Source of the DNA: Affinundibacterium seohonense | GTDB lineage: Bacteria; Pseudomonadota; Gammaproteobacteria; Burkholderiales; Burkholderiaceae_D | Assembly (NCBI RefSeq): GCF_014284305.1 | Contig: NZ_JACOFW010000016.1 | Location: 45,180-109,179, forward strand | Direction of reading: 5' to 3' | DNA length: 64,000 nt | Part shown: positions 8,325 to 18,864 of the stretch, piece by piece | Layout: each line of letters begins with the position of its first letter | Numbering within the stretch: the first letter of the stretch is position 1 | Notes under the pieces: model-generated | The model's database searches: none | What the model saw: the letters and a program-made list of their open reading frames with translations, nothing else | What the model was told of the DNA's origin: nothing | Program-made: the position numbers and the translations under genes

Positions 8325-10799
8325 TTATGGATTCAACTGCCAGAAACCACGTCCAAAACTAGCGGCACGCACGAGCGTGGAAGTTGGTGAAATGTAGATA
8401 TCGTCCACGTTCACCAATGGCATGCCAGAGCCAAAACGCGCCCACGTTGTTCCAGAATCGAGTGAACGATAGACACCTAAATGTGTACCTGCATATAAAG
8501 TTGTGTTGCTACCCGGATCAACTTTCAAGATGTTGACTGGAGCTCCAGCTGGTAAGCCGTTGTCAATAGCTGTCCAGCTTGCGCCAAAGTCAGTCGATCG
8601 CCATGCGTGCGTTTTCGTACTATCTGCAGCCACCGAGCTTACATAGATGGTGTTTGGATTGGTCGGATCAAAGTTGATTTTACTTAAAGACGAGCCATTG
8701 TTTGGTAGAGCCGCTGGCGTTGTCCAGCTGGTGCCACCGTTGTTCGTCAAGAAAACCCGACCACCACTGCCAACGACGCCAAGTACATTGACATTACTTG
8801 CGGCAACACCGACACCACGAATGGCGAATGCTGTCGTTGGTAAGCCTGTTGTACCGAGTGCCGTCCATGAGCCAGCGTAGTTTGTCGATTTATACACTTT
8901 TAAATTTGACCAAGTGAAAACCGTGTCCGCGTTAGCAGCGCCTTCCCAACTTACGATGCCCGTATTGAATGGCGCAGTAGAGCTGTTATTTGATTCGGTA
9001 ATGCCGGTGCTGGCCGAGGTGAAAGTCAAACCACCGTTGGTACTCTTGTAAATTCGTGAATAATACAGCGAGCCCAACATGATGCTAGCGTTCGTCCGGT
9101 GAATAGCTGAACCAAAACCATCACCACCAATGTATTGATTAAAGGTCGTTGTGGCGCCGCTACGTACGCGGGTGCCGTTGTCTTGGAAACCACCGATCAT
9201 CGCATTGACATTTGCTGGTGAGGAACCGACGCTATAAATCAAATGCGTGGTCAAACCAAGATTTAAGGCGTCGGTGAACGTGGTGCCGCCGTCGGTCGAT
9301 TTAAACAAGCCACCGTCAGTACCAACGATTAAGGTGCTGCCCTGCATTGCACTGGTGTGGAAATCCGCATGCACGTATGGCAGACTGAATTGTGCTAACC
9401 AGTTTGATTTTTGTGTATAGGTTGAACCACCATCACTGGTTTTTACCAAAGCCAAAGCGCCACCAAAGTAGGCAATACTTGGATTTGTTGGGTCAACTTG
9501 TACCATATGGTTATACCAACCCTGACCATTGAGAAGCGTACCCAAGGTGCTCGACTCGGTATTGGTCTTTGTGTAGCGTTTACTTGGCGCGCCCACAGTT
9601 GTCCAAGTTGTTCCGCCATTTGTTGATTTTAGAATGCCGGCCAAGTCTGAAGCAGACGTCGCATTTGGTACAGCAGCCATCGCGTAGAGGATATTTCGAT
9701 TACTTGCTGCGACGCCTAAACTAGATCGTCCAATGCCAGCGGTCGCTGTGAATCCAGTGGCCTTCGTCCAGGTTGCACCGTTGTTCGTGGTTGTCATCAC
9801 TTGACCGTCCGAGGTGCCACTCGCGACACCAGGATTTGCTTCCAGAGAGATGGCAAAATTGGTACCGCCGGTCCATACCATCGTCCAGATGTACGGTACG
9901 GCGGTTTGCGCTGTTGGCAATGTGACTTGGGTAAATGAGGCGCCCGAATTGGTAGAGCGGAACAGTCCTTTGTTGGTCGCTACCATCACAATCGCGCTAT
10001 TCGTCGGTGCAACTTGAATCGCATTGATGACAGTCGATGTGCCTAGGAACACTGGGGCACTCCATGTGGCACCGCCATCCGTTGATTTCACCATGCCGAT
10101 GCCAGTGCCATCAAATGCGTCACCTAAACCCAGATAAATCGTTGAGCTACTATTTGGATCCATCGCCAAAGCGCCGACCGATAAGGTACCAAGATTTTCT
10201 GTCAGCGGTGTCCAGTTAGTGCCGCCGTTGATTGTTTTCCATAAACCACCACCTGCGAAAGAGGCATAAATGATGTTGGTATTGGCAGGATCAAAAACGA
10301 TGCCAGTTGGGCGTCCTGCATCTGTTTTAGCTAACGAGGTGCCACCATTTTTTGCGACATCTGCTTTGGTTGGCCCCATGTTAACCCAGGTCGTACCAGC
10401 TGCTGCCGCATTCATATCAATCGATAAGCCGCCAATGGCATTGCGCTCAATTTGGCTAAATTCGGTTCCCATTTTTTCGATACCGGGAATCATGCGTCCC
10501 CATTTCGCACGTTCTTTATCTGCAGAACTTAACATTTGACGACGAAACTCGGCACTCAATCTACCGCCATTTTTTTCTTTCTTTTTGACGTTTTGCCCTG
10601 AGCCTTCGTCATACCAATCCGCACGCCATTTAGAACGTTCAGTTGGGCGGTCATACTCTTGGTAAAAACCAAAAGCAGAGCCGGCGCCTGCTGTTAATGT
10701 GAGGCCAATGACCGAGGCGAGTAAACCCTTCACCCAAGTTTGATTTGAAAGACGCTTGTTGTTAGTCTTTCGTGTTGACAGTGATTTTTTTTGATGCAT
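8325..10799 (-). CDS. Secreted beta-propeller protein with sialidase/VPS10-type Asp-box repeats
   Basis: 824 residues. An N-terminal basic stretch and hydrophobic segment (about 25-45, ending AGAGSAFG) form a Sec signal. A charged spacer follows, then about a dozen T-x-x-G-x-T/S-W repeats (for example TNGGTNWTPL, TDGGATWSAP, TDFGASWTAI) typical of Asp-box propellers such as sialidases, GH74 enzymes and sortilin. The sequence ends in the closing AASFGRGFWQLNP strand. Catalytic residues cannot be assigned, so the role (carbohydrate binding, glycosidase or adhesion) is open. The ATG at 10799 is preferred over an upstream TTG because GGGGGA lies directly before it. It is transcribed alone. Confidence 0.85.
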   Translation of the reverse strand: MHQKKSLSTRKTNNKRLSNQTWVKGLLASVIGLTLTAGAGSAFGFYQEYDRPTERSKWRADWYDEGSGQNVKKKEKNGGRLSAEFRRQMLSSADKERAKWGRMIPGIEKMGTEFSQIERNAIGGLSIDMNAAAAGTTWVNMGPTKADVAKNGGTSLAKTDAGRPTGIVFDPANTNIIYASFAGGGLWKTINGGTNWTPLTENLGTLSVGALAMDPNSSSTIYLGLGDAFDGTGIGMVKSTDGGATWSAPVFLGTSTVINAIQVAPTNSAIVMVATNKGLFRSTNSGASFTQVTLPTAQTAVPYIWTMVWTGGTNFAISLEANPGVASGTSDGQVMTTTNNGATWTKATGFTATAGIGRSSLGVAASNRNILYAMAAVPNATSASDLAGILKSTNGGTTWTTVGAPSKRYTKTNTESSTLGTLLNGQGWYNHMVQVDPTNPSIAYFGGALALVKTSDGGSTYTQKSNWLAQFSLPYVHADFHTSAMQGSTLIVGTDGGLFKSTDGGTTFTDALNLGLTTHLIYSVGSSPANVNAMIGGFQDNGTRVRSGATTTFNQYIGGDGFGSAIHRTNASIMLGSLYYSRIYKSTNGGLTFTSASTGITESNNSSTAPFNTGIVSWEGAANADTVFTWSNLKVYKSTNYAGSWTALGTTGLPTTAFAIRGVGVAASNVNVLGVVGSGGRVFLTNNGGTSWTTPAALPNNGSSLSKINFDPTNPNTIYVSSVAADSTKTHAWRSTDFGASWTAIDNGLPAGAPVNILKVDPGSNTTLYAGTHLGVYRSLDSGTTWARFGSGMPLVNVDDIYISPTSTLVRAASFGRGFWQLNP

Positions 10800-11203
10800 T
10801 GTTAAGTCCCCCAATAATGGATTGATTTTTTATGTTTTGATTTTCTGATAAAAGGTCTTATCAGTGGATTGATTGTTTCAGAGTTGACTGGGGGCGTCTA
10901 CGAATTCTTTTGGATTAATTACTCGAATTTGTCTGTCTCCTAGTACACATATTCTGCGCAATGACTGGTGTGTCGTTTTTTTGCAAGACGCCGATATGTA
11001 AAAAATATTTCTATTTTTTAATTGCGTGGCATTGGATGCAAAATGAAGAAGTGAATAAGATAATATGGCGATTCGGCTGTGCCGAATCGATCAACGAGCC
11101 ATCGAACTGAACGCTGTGTGTAAGTGAGCTTGCCTTGAAAAACAAACTCACTTGATTGAAGATTCCTGTGGGGGTAGAGGCTATTTTTACAGAAGATTTG
11201 TAA
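10800..11203. other. 404-bp gap between sixA and the propeller gene
   Basis: No convincing gene. The part nearest 10800 is AT-rich and must hold the promoter of the minus-strand propeller gene. A weak AAGTGAG/CTCACTT pair at about 11122-11153 could fold downstream of sixA but lacks a T-run. Confidence 0.5.
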
Positions 11204-11686
11204 TTATGACTTGATCACCAAGTCGGGGGACATAATCGCTTTTAGATAAGTTCGCAAGCCTTCACCATCTCGTTCTTTTTGGGTAATCCACCAGACATTG
11301 CCTTTGCGTACAGCAGATTCGTTTTGCGCTGGCGTAATTAGCCTTGTTGCCACTTCACCTAAACTGGGTTGATGACCAACTAACAGTACCGTTTCACGTG
11401 ATTCAGGCCAGTTCGCTGCTTTGAGTAAATCATCAGCACTTGCTTCGGTACCTATCTCTACTGCGATTTTGTATTTGCGATTAAGTTTAGCCAAGGCTGC
11501 CATGGTTTCTCGCGTTCTAATCGCTGGACTAACCAAGATTCTGCAATTGTCAGGTAGAACACTGTCTAACCAATACGCCATTTTTTGCGCTTGCTTTTGA
11601 CCTTTGGGTGTCAGGCGGCGCAATGCATCGGCTAGCTCTTCGCTACCAGGTTCTGCTTCTGCATGGCGCCATAAAATCAAATCCAT
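11204..11686 (-). CDS. sixA: SixA phosphohistidine phosphatase
   Basis: 160 residues, histidine-phosphatase superfamily. The catalytic RHA box is at the N-terminus (LILWRHAEAEPG). RILVSPAIRTRETM carries a conserved arginine, and VLLVGHQPSLGEVA carries the second catalytic histidine. SixA dephosphorylates HPt-type phosphohistidines in the cytoplasm. It starts 10 bp after the stop of ppk on the same strand, so the two are almost certainly co-transcribed from the Pho-controlled promoter of ppk. The ppk-sixA pairing recurs in Betaproteobacteria. Confidence 0.92.
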   Translation of the reverse strand: MDLILWRHAEAEPGSEELADALRRLTPKGQKQAQKMAYWLDSVLPDNCRILVSPAIRTRETMAALAKLNRKYKIAVEIGTEASADDLLKAANWPESRETVLLVGHQPSLGEVATRLITPAQNESAVRKGNVWWITQKERDGEGLRTYLKAIMSPDLVIKS

Positions 11687-11696
11687 TGCTCGTCCT

Positions 11697-13913
11697 TTAT
11701 CCGGCCTCGTCTTCAGGGGAGCCTAGCGTCTGCATTAAGTATTGTTGGGCACTAAATGGTTTTTGTTTGCCACGCACTTTTCGACGTTCATAGCTGCCAT
11801 CGGATGCCAATACCCAGGCATTTTGGTTATCTTTTAAGTAGGGATCTAAACCCTCTGTGATGATGCGCTTTTTGAGATTTTTTTCTAGCACTGGAAATGC
11901 TACTTCAATCCGGCGGAATAAATTTCGACTCATCCAATCGGCACTGGCAAGATAAACATCATGTTGCAAATCGTTGCGGAAGTAATAGATGCGTGAATGT
12001 TCCAAAAAACGTCCGATGATAGAACGAACGCTGATGTTTTCGGATAAACCTGGCACGCCAGGACGCAAGGTACATGCACCGCGCACTATTAAATCGATTT
12101 TGACGCCATCGGCGGAAGCTGCGTACAAAGCGCGGATCACGGATTCATCGACCAGTGCATTCATCTTGGCGATGATACGCCCGGGGCGACCCTCACGCGC
12201 AATCCGTGCTTCATTGCGAATCGCTTTGATGATCTTAGGCTGCAAGAAAAACGGTGCTAGCCATAAATGTTCCAGCTTCTTTGGTTTGGTTAAGCCAGTT
12301 AAGTGAATAAAGACTTCATTCACTTCGGCAGCTTTCTTTGGATGTGCAGTTAATAAACCGAAGTCCGTGTAGAAGCGGGTGGTAGAAGGATGATAATTGC
12401 CGGTACCCAAATGTGCGTAATGGCGCAAACCACCGCCTTCTTCGCGACGGATGACTAACGCCAATTTAGCATGTGTTTTTAAACCCACCACACCATAGAC
12501 AACTTGCGCACCTGCTCTCTGCAAACGATCTGCCCAATTAATATTTGCCTCTTCGTCAAAGCGCGCCATTAGTTCGACTACGACAGTGACTTCCTTACCC
12601 ATGCGTGCCGCGGTAATTAATGACTCCATTAAATCGGAGTTCATACCGGTACGATAAATCGTTTGCTTAATCGCCAGCACGTTAGGATCGAGTGACGCGG
12701 TACGAATGAAATCGATGACGGTTTGGAAAGGCTGAAATGGATGGTGTAATAAAATGTCTTGTTTATTTAAGACATCGAATATATTTTTCTGTGCCAGCTT
12801 AGTGTCCGGCTTGGCCGAAAACGCGGGGAAGCGCAGATTGGCTTGACTCACGTGATCGATCAATTCAGACAACCGCACCATGTTGACCGGACCATCAACG
12901 GCATACAGACGATCTTTAGTCAGTGAAAATTGTTCGAGCAGGAATTGTGACAAGGCTTCAGGGCAGTTTTTTGCCACCTCTAATCGTACTGCAACACCAA
13001 ATTGGCGGCCTTGCAATTCACCTTGTAAAGCTTGACGTAAATTTTTGACTTCATCTTCATCCACCCATAAGTCGCTATCGCGTGTGACGCGGAACTGCGA
13101 ATAAGCGAGCACTTCACGATCATTAAACAAATCGCCGATGTGGGCATGAATAACGGAAGACAGCAGGCAGAAGGCTTGTCCTTTTTCTGTTAATTCATCG
13201 GGGATCTTAATGACTCGTGGCAATACGCGTGGTGCTTTGACAATAGCAATCGCCGTACCACGTCCAAACGCGTCTTTACCCGCTAGTGATACGATAAAGT
13301 TTAGACTTTTGTTGACGACCTGGGGGAACGGATGAGCAGGATCTAAGCCAATCGGTGTCAGCAGTGGACGAACTTCACGTTCAAAATAGGATTTCACCCA
13401 AGCACGTTGTGCTTCGGTTCTTTCAGTGTGGCGTAACAAATGTATGCCTTTGCGTGATAACGCAGGCAAAATATCTTGGTTTAAGACTTCGTATTGCCGA
13501 GTTTCGAGGGCGTGGCATTCTTTGTCTATGCGTTCCATCATACTAGTAAAGGTAGTATGTTGAGCCAATTGCCCGTCGACCGTATTTTGTGCCAATAGAC
13601 TGGCTACACGAACTTCAAAAAACTCATCTAAGTTGCTACCAACAATGCACAAATACTTAAGTCTTTCCAATAAGGGAATGCTTTTATCTTCGGCTTGCGC
13701 TAGTACGCGCCAATTGAAGGCAATTTGGGACCGCTCTCTATCTAAATAAATAGCAGAACGAGATAGTCCCCAAGTGGCCATTAATGCAGATTCACTATCA
13801 CTGCTTGCTTTGTGACTGATGTTACTGCCTGAGTTTGGCGTGGTGGCTGGTGCGGCTTCTATGTTTTCTGTTGTGCCATTGATGACATCGGGATTTATCA
13901 TTGGATTTTGCAT
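11697..13913 (-). CDS. ppk1: Polyphosphate kinase 1
   Basis: 738 residues, full length for PPK1, which polymerises the gamma-phosphate of ATP into polyphosphate. Visible signatures are NLDEFFEVR near the N-terminus, HPFQPFQTV, VVELMARFDEEANI, LKTHAKLALV with the autophosphorylated histidine, RHYAHLGTGNYH, and GRFLEHSRIYYF with the second conserved histidine. The first 45 residues are low-complexity and a later start (ATG of MATWGLSR) is possible. It diverges from pstS, and a Pho box with a good -10 lies upstream, linking phosphate storage to starvation signalling. Confidence 0.96.
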   Translation of the reverse strand: MQNPMINPDVINGTTENIEAAPATTPNSGSNISHKASSDSESALMATWGLSRSAIYLDRERSQIAFNWRVLAQAEDKSIPLLERLKYLCIVGSNLDEFFEVRVASLLAQNTVDGQLAQHTTFTSMMERIDKECHALETRQYEVLNQDILPALSRKGIHLLRHTERTEAQRAWVKSYFEREVRPLLTPIGLDPAHPFPQVVNKSLNFIVSLAGKDAFGRGTAIAIVKAPRVLPRVIKIPDELTEKGQAFCLLSSVIHAHIGDLFNDREVLAYSQFRVTRDSDLWVDEDEVKNLRQALQGELQGRQFGVAVRLEVAKNCPEALSQFLLEQFSLTKDRLYAVDGPVNMVRLSELIDHVSQANLRFPAFSAKPDTKLAQKNIFDVLNKQDILLHHPFQPFQTVIDFIRTASLDPNVLAIKQTIYRTGMNSDLMESLITAARMGKEVTVVVELMARFDEEANINWADRLQRAGAQVVYGVVGLKTHAKLALVIRREEGGGLRHYAHLGTGNYHPSTTRFYTDFGLLTAHPKKAAEVNEVFIHLTGLTKPKKLEHLWLAPFFLQPKIIKAIRNEARIAREGRPGRIIAKMNALVDESVIRALYAASADGVKIDLIVRGACTLRPGVPGLSENISVRSIIGRFLEHSRIYYFRNDLQHDVYLASADWMSRNLFRRIEVAFPVLEKNLKKRIITEGLDPYLKDNQNAWVLASDGSYERRKVRGKQKPFSAQQYLMQTLGSPEDEAG

Positions 13914-13963
13914 GTAAGTGTAGGAATGCCACTAATTAGGCGCTGGTGCTGAGACTCTGCCAG

Positions 13964-13997
13964 ATTGTATTAATCTATTGTGACAAGTTTATGACAG
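13964..13997 (-). promoter_or_regulatory. Pho box and -10 of the ppk-sixA promoter
   Basis: On the minus strand, CTGTCATAAACTTGTCAC (13997-13980) is nearly the consensus PhoB site, with half-sites 11 bp apart. TACAAT at 13969-13964 starts 27 bp after the first TGTCA. This is the expected PhoB-dependent layout in which the box replaces the -35. Confidence 0.85.
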
Positions 13998-14038
13998 AAA
14001 AAATGTTCAGAGACAAATATTTCATAGATAAATGACGA

Positions 14039-14072
14039 GTGTCATAATCTTGTCATATTCGACTTGTAAAGT
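14039..14072 (+). promoter_or_regulatory. Pho box and -10 of the pst operon promoter
   Basis: TGTCATAATCTTGTCAT has half-sites at 14040 and 14051, an 11-bp step. TAAAGT at 14067 starts exactly 27 bp after the first half-site, matching the phase of the ppk promoter. The two boxes lie about 40 bp apart and drive divergent transcription. Confidence 0.85.
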
Positions 14073-14168
14073 TCGATCCATGTTAATTGAGCCGAGCGGT
14101 CCGAGTGCTGTATCTGGTAAATGATCAAATGACATACAGGTTTGTTTCCCCATTTAATCGAGGTAAAT

Positions 14169-15212
14169 ATGCAATTTAATCGTATTGTTAAGTCTTTAGT
14201 CATCGCAGCTGGTGCTGCATTGGCTTTCTCGTCCGTGCATGCCGCTGAAGTGACTGGCGCTGGCGCGACTTTCCCTTACCCTATCTACGCTAAATGGGCT
14301 GATGCCTACAAAAAAGCAACGGGAAACACTATTAACTACCAATCGATTGGTTCCGGTGGTGGTATTAAACAAATCAAAGCAAAAACTGTTGATTTTGGCG
14401 CGACGGATATGCCATTGAAAGCGGAAGAGTTGAGTGCGGATGGCATGATGCAATTCCCAGCAGTGATTGGTGGTGTAGTTCCAGTGGTGAATTTGGAAGG
14501 TGTAACTCCTGGTCAGTTAAAAATGACTGGTGAAGTTTTGGCAAAAATTTACATGGGTACTGTGACTAAATGGAATGCCGCAGAAATTACTGCAATCAAT
14601 CCAGGTGTCAAGCTGCCAGCAGAAGACATCACAGTGGTACATCGCTCTGACGGCTCTGGTACAACTTTTATTTGGACAGATTATTTGTCTAAAGTGAGTG
14701 CGGAATTCAAATCGACTGTCAGTTCTGGCACTGCTGTTAAATGGCCAGTTGGTCTTGGTGGTAAGGGTAACGAAGGCGTTGCAGCAAACGTACAACGTAT
14801 CAAAGGCGCGATTGGTTATGTTGAGTATGCTTATGTTAAGCGTAACAAAATGATCCACACACAAGTGAAAAACTTGGATGGTCAATTTGTACAACCAGAT
14901 GATGCTAACTTTAAAGCAGCAGCATCAGGCGCTGACTGGGCAAAAACACCAGGTATGGGCGTGATCTTGACAAACCAAGCGGGTAAAACAGCTTGGCCTA
15001 TCAGCGGCGCGACTTTCATTTTGTTGCACAAAGTGCCAACGAATGCTGCGAATACACAAGAAGTTGTTAAGTTTTTTGACTGGGCTTTCACTAACGGCGA
15101 CGCGATGGCAACGGAATTGGAATATGTGCCTTTGCCAAATGATGTAGTTAAGTTGATTCAAGCTAGCTGGAAAGCGAACTTGAAAGATGCATCCGGTAAA
15201 GCTTTGTATTAA
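14169..15212 (+). CDS. pstS: PstS, periplasmic phosphate-binding protein
   Basis: 347 residues with a Sec signal (SLVIAAGAALAFSSVHA). The mature protein starts with AEVTGAGATFPYPIY, and phosphate-binding segments follow: GSGGGIKQIKAKTVDFGATD, HRSDGSGTTF and GVAANVQRIKGAIGYVE. It captures Pi for the PstCAB ABC importer and takes part in PhoR signalling. The ATG at 14169 follows GAGG at good spacing; an upstream TTG in frame at 14142 is not used. It is the first gene of the pst operon behind the Pho box. Confidence 0.97.
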   Translation: MQFNRIVKSLVIAAGAALAFSSVHAAEVTGAGATFPYPIYAKWADAYKKATGNTINYQSIGSGGGIKQIKAKTVDFGATDMPLKAEELSADGMMQFPAVIGGVVPVVNLEGVTPGQLKMTGEVLAKIYMGTVTKWNAAEITAINPGVKLPAEDITVVHRSDGSGTTFIWTDYLSKVSAEFKSTVSSGTAVKWPVGLGGKGNEGVAANVQRIKGAIGYVEYAYVKRNKMIHTQVKNLDGQFVQPDDANFKAAASGADWAKTPGMGVILTNQAGKTAWPISGATFILLHKVPTNAANTQEVVKFFDWAFTNGDAMATELEYVPLPNDVVKLIQASWKANLKDASGKALY

Positions 15213-15285
15213 TCCAGTCTCGTAGTTAAAGAAATATAGACGTCCCAACCATGTGTTGGGATGTCTGCACATAAAGCCATAAAAA

Positions 15286-16323
15286 ATGTCTACTCCAGCG
15301 ATGAACTCTTCATTCCCTGTCGGCAGGGATGAAAAACAGGAAGTCAGTCAAGTGATGACAAATACGCAAACAACTCAGCATGGTTCGGCTATGCGCAAAC
15401 AGAAATTACAAGATTTTCTGTTTCATAAACTCACCTTTAGTTTCGCGCTATTGGTTTTGTTGGTGTTAGTAGGTATCGTCGTATCGTTGTTTCTCGGTGC
15501 CCTACCTGCAATGAAAGAATTTGGATTTGCCTTTATTACGACGATAGAGTGGGATCCAATCAACGATAAGTACGGTGGCTTGATCGCTATTTTCGGAACC
15601 TTGGTGACCTCAGCGATTGCGTTGTTGATTGCGTTTCCGATCAGTTTTGGTATCGCCTTATTTTTGACCGAAATTTGCCCGAATTGGCTCAAGCGACCTT
15701 TAGGTACCGCGGTTGAGTTACTGGCAGGCGTTCCAAGTATTATTTACGGTATGTGGGGGCTGTTTATTTTTGCCCCATTTTTTAGTGAATGGGGTCAGCC
15801 ACTACTCGCAAATACCTTGGGTAAGTTGCCTGTTATCGGTGTTTTGTTTTCTGGTTCGATGATTGGTATTGGTGTACTCACGGCCGGGATCGTTCTGGGA
15901 ATTATGATTATTCCTTTTATCGCTTCTGTGATGCGTGACGTGTTTGAAATTGTGCCGCCAGTGTTGAAAGAGTCTGCTTACGGATTGGGATGTACGCGTT
16001 GGGAAGTTGTTCGCAAAATCGTATTACCTTACACCAGAGCCGGTGTGATCGGTGGTGTCATGCTGGGTTTGGGGCGGGCGCTTGGTGAAACGATGGCAAT
16101 TACGTTTGTGATCGGGAATGCGCACAAATTACATTGGTCGTTATTCGGTGGCGGTAATAGTATCGCTTCTAGCTTGGCAAATGAATTTGCGGAAGCCGAA
16201 TCCGAATTGCACGTTGCCTCGTTATTTTTACTTGGTTTGATTTTGTTTGTTATTACTTTTGTCGTGTTGGCATCGGCAAAGTTACTGTTGTTGAGCATGA
16301 CAAGAAGAGAAGGTGTGAAATGA
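15286..16323 (+). CDS. pstC: PstC, phosphate ABC transporter permease
   Basis: 345 residues with six or more membrane helices. [16 protein letters not shown], the ABC-permease EAA loop ([21 protein letters not shown]) and [19 protein letters not shown] identify PstC. The first 30-50 residues are hydrophilic and poorly conserved, and the ATG at 15286 lacks a clear Shine-Dalgarno. ATG codons at 15301 or 15355 are possible alternatives. Its stop overlaps the pstA start (ATGA). Confidence 0.95.
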   Translation: MSTPAMNSSFPVGRDEKQEVSQVMTNTQTTQHGSAMRKQKLQDFLFHKLTFSFALLVLLVLVGIVVSLFLGALPAMKEFGFAFITTIEWDPINDKYGGLIAIFGTLVTSAIALLIAFPISFGIALFLTEICPNWLKRPLGTAVELLAGVPSIIYGMWGLFIFAPFFSEWGQPLLANTLGKLPVIGVLFSGSMIGIGVLTAGIVLGIMIIPFIASVMRDVFEIVPPVLKESAYGLGCTRWEVVRKIVLPYTRAGVIGGVMLGLGRALGETMAITFVIGNAHKLHWSLFGGGNSIASSLANEFAEAESELHVASLFLLGLILFVITFVVLASAKLLLLSMTRREGVK

Positions 16324-17204
16324 CTTTAGCCGCAAATAATGCAACACCTAATGCAGCACTGAATTCCGTCTATAAGTCGCGCTTGTTGAAGCATAAGATA
16401 GGGATTTTCTTCTCAACAGCGGCGATGGCCTTGGGCGTTTTCTTTTTGATGTGGATTTTGGCTACCTTATTAATTAAAGGTGTCGGCTCGTTGGACTGGA
16501 CCGTGTTTACCCAAGCAACGCCGCCGCCTGGCGAAGAAGGTGGTGGTTTGGCTAACGCGATACTCGGTAGTTTAATGATGGTCGGTGTCGCAACCTTGAT
16601 CAGTACACCAATTGGGATTTTGGCGGGGATTTATCTCGCTGAATACGGTGAAAAAAATTGGTTCAGCGATGTGACGCGTTTCGTGACCGACATTATGCTT
16701 TCTGCACCTTCTGTCGTGATTGGTCTCTTCGTGTATGCGATTTATGTTGCGAAGATTAATCATTTCTCCGGTTGGGCTGGTTCTTTCGCTATTTCCTTAA
16801 TCGCGATTCCAGTCGTTGTCAGAACGACTGATAATATGCTGGGATTGGTTCCGACGAGTTTGCGTGAGGCAGCGTTTGCACTCGGTGCTCCGCGCTGGAA
16901 AGTTGCGCTATTTATTCGTGTTAAAGCGGTAAAAGCCGGGATTTTGACTGGTGTATTGTTGGCAGTGGCGCGTATTTCAGGCGAAACCGCACCTTTACTT
17001 TTCACGGCATTGAACAACCAGTTTATCAATACCGACATGAATAAACCGATGGCGAACTTACCGGTAGTTATCTACAATTTTGCGATGAGTCCTTACGAAA
17101 ATTGGCGCGGTTTAGCTTGGACAGGCGCTTTGTTGGTGACCTTCAGCGTATTGGCATTAAACATTCTGTCACGTACCGTATTCGCACAAAAAGTGCATAA
17201 ATAA
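16320..17204 (+). CDS. pstA: PstA, phosphate ABC transporter permease
   Basis: 294 residues, the second membrane subunit of the Pst importer. [42 protein letters not shown], the EAA loop [18 protein letters not shown] and [15 protein letters not shown] are typical. It overlaps pstC by 4 bp, and pstB follows after 15 bp. Confidence 0.96.
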   Translation: MTLAANNATPNAALNSVYKSRLLKHKIGIFFSTAAMALGVFFLMWILATLLIKGVGSLDWTVFTQATPPPGEEGGGLANAILGSLMMVGVATLISTPIGILAGIYLAEYGEKNWFSDVTRFVTDIMLSAPSVVIGLFVYAIYVAKINHFSGWAGSFAISLIAIPVVVRTTDNMLGLVPTSLREAAFALGAPRWKVALFIRVKAVKAGILTGVLLAVARISGETAPLLFTALNNQFINTDMNKPMANLPVVIYNFAMSPYENWRGLAWTGALLVTFSVLALNILSRTVFAQKVHK

Positions 17205-17219
17205 TTTAGAGCTTAGACC

Positions 17220-18008
17220 ATGATTCCAAATACAAAACCAGTAGCAGTTGAGCCAAGAGCCTGTATCGAAACCAAGGGCTTGAACTTCTTTTATGGCAGC
17301 AATCGTAGCTTGCAGGATGTGAATTTAAAAGTTTACGACAAAAAAGTAACCGCATTTATTGGCCCGTCAGGCTGTGGTAAATCGACTTTGTTACGTACTT
17401 TTAATCGTATGTATGACCTGTATCCTGGTCAAAAAGCCGTGGGTGAAATTATCTACAACGGCCAAAATATTTTATTGCCAGGGCATGACATTAATTTGTT
17501 ACGCGCTAAGGTGGGTATGGTGTTTCAAAAGCCAACGCCTTTCCCAATGTCGGTCTATGACAATATCGCCTTTGGTGTTCGTTTATACGAAAATCTTTCT
17601 AATGGTGAAATGGATGAGCGCGTTGAATGGTCGTTGAAAAAAGCCGCGCTATGGAACGAAGTTAAGGATAAATTAAGCACCAGCGGTCTTAGCTTATCTG
17701 GCGGTCAACAGCAGCGTTTGTGTATTGCACGCGGCGTTTCAGTAAAACCTGAAGTGTTATTGCTCGATGAACCAACTTCAGCACTTGATCCAATTTCGAC
17801 TGTAAAAATTGAAGAATTGATCAATGAATTGAAAGAGGACTACACCATTGCCATCGTGACTCACAATATGCAACAAGCGGCACGTTGCTCTGACTACACA
17901 GCCTATATGTATTTGGGTGAATTGGTCGAATTTGGTGAGACCGATAATATCTTTATGAACCCTGTGCGCAAAGAAACTCAAGACTATATTACGGGTCGCT
18001 TCGGCTAA
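17220..18008 (+). CDS. pstB: PstB, phosphate ABC transporter ATPase
   Basis: 262 residues, a complete ABC ATPase: Walker [11 protein letters not shown]-loop [16 protein letters not shown] (the PstB-type QKPTPFPMS), signature [13 protein letters not shown], Walker [14 protein letters not shown] and switch histidine IVTHNMQQA. It energises PstCA. It is followed by phoU after 55 bp in the conserved order. Confidence 0.98.
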   Translation: MIPNTKPVAVEPRACIETKGLNFFYGSNRSLQDVNLKVYDKKVTAFIGPSGCGKSTLLRTFNRMYDLYPGQKAVGEIIYNGQNILLPGHDINLLRAKVGMVFQKPTPFPMSVYDNIAFGVRLYENLSNGEMDERVEWSLKKAALWNEVKDKLSTSGLSLSGGQQQRLCIARGVSVKPEVLLLDEPTSALDPISTVKIEELINELKEDYTIAIVTHNMQQAARCSDYTAYMYLGELVEFGETDNIFMNPVRKETQDYITGRFG

Positions 18009-18063
18009 TGCTAGCCAACTTTTTGCAGGCACTTTGACGAACAATCAGAATTCAGGAGTAACC

Positions 18064-18783
18064 ATGACAGGCGAACATTCATCGAGTCAGTACAATCACG
18101 ATTTAGAATCCATCCGTTCCCAGGTTTTATTAATGGGTGGTTTGGTAGAAAATCATTTTCAAGATGCGATGGCTTGCTATCGCACAGGTAATAGCGAACA
18201 AGCAGCATCAGTGGTGAAGTCGGACGAAGAAGTGAATCGTCTGGAAGTGATGTTAGACGACATGTGTAGTCACTTGATCGTTAAACGTCAACCGGCGGCC
18301 AATGATCTTCGTACGGTGATGGCTACCGGCAAGGTGATTACAGATCTTGAGCGTATTGGCGACGAATCGACCAAGATTGCCCGTATCGCGCAAGAAATGG
18401 CGAACAAAAGCCGTAACAACGCAATGTTTAGTGGCTACGAAACAGTGCGGGTTTTGGCCAATAGCGTTGGTCAAATGCTGCATCAATCCTTGGATGCTTT
18501 TGCGCGTCATGATGATGCAAAAGCAGTCAAATTGATTGCCTACGACGAAATTATCGACAGCGACTTCCGCTCTATTATGCGTAATCTCATTACGTTTATG
18601 ATGGAAGATCCAAGCACAATTTCATTTGCTTTAGACGCTTTGTGGGTGGCGAAGGCAATTGAGCGAATTGGTGATCACGCGAAAAATATTGCGGAACATA
18701 CGATTTATATTGTCGAAGGTCGTGATATCCGTCATTCGGATTACGTGGCAAGTAAGCAGGAAAAAAATAGTCAGCAGCCATAA
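18064..18783 (+). CDS. phoU: PhoU, phosphate signalling adaptor
   Basis: 239 residues, two three-helix PhoU repeats with the metal-binding motif in each half: ITDLERIGDESTKIARIA and AKAIERIGDHAKNIAEH. PhoU connects the Pst transporter with PhoR and represses the regulon when phosphate is plentiful. The ATG at 18064 follows AGGAG at 6-7 bases; an upstream TTG at 18034 is in frame but unsupported. Confidence 0.96.
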   Translation: MTGEHSSSQYNHDLESIRSQVLLMGGLVENHFQDAMACYRTGNSEQAASVVKSDEEVNRLEVMLDDMCSHLIVKRQPAANDLRTVMATGKVITDLERIGDESTKIARIAQEMANKSRNNAMFSGYETVRVLANSVGQMLHQSLDAFARHDDAKAVKLIAYDEIIDSDFRSIMRNLITFMMEDPSTISFALDALWVAKAIERIGDHAKNIAEHTIYIVEGRDIRHSDYVASKQEKNSQQP

Positions 18784-18864
18784 ATGATGGCTCAGGCGCT
18801 GTGTCTACAATGAGGCACAGCGTGTTTGGTGTTGTAAAAATAGATACTTAAAAAATAAAATCCT

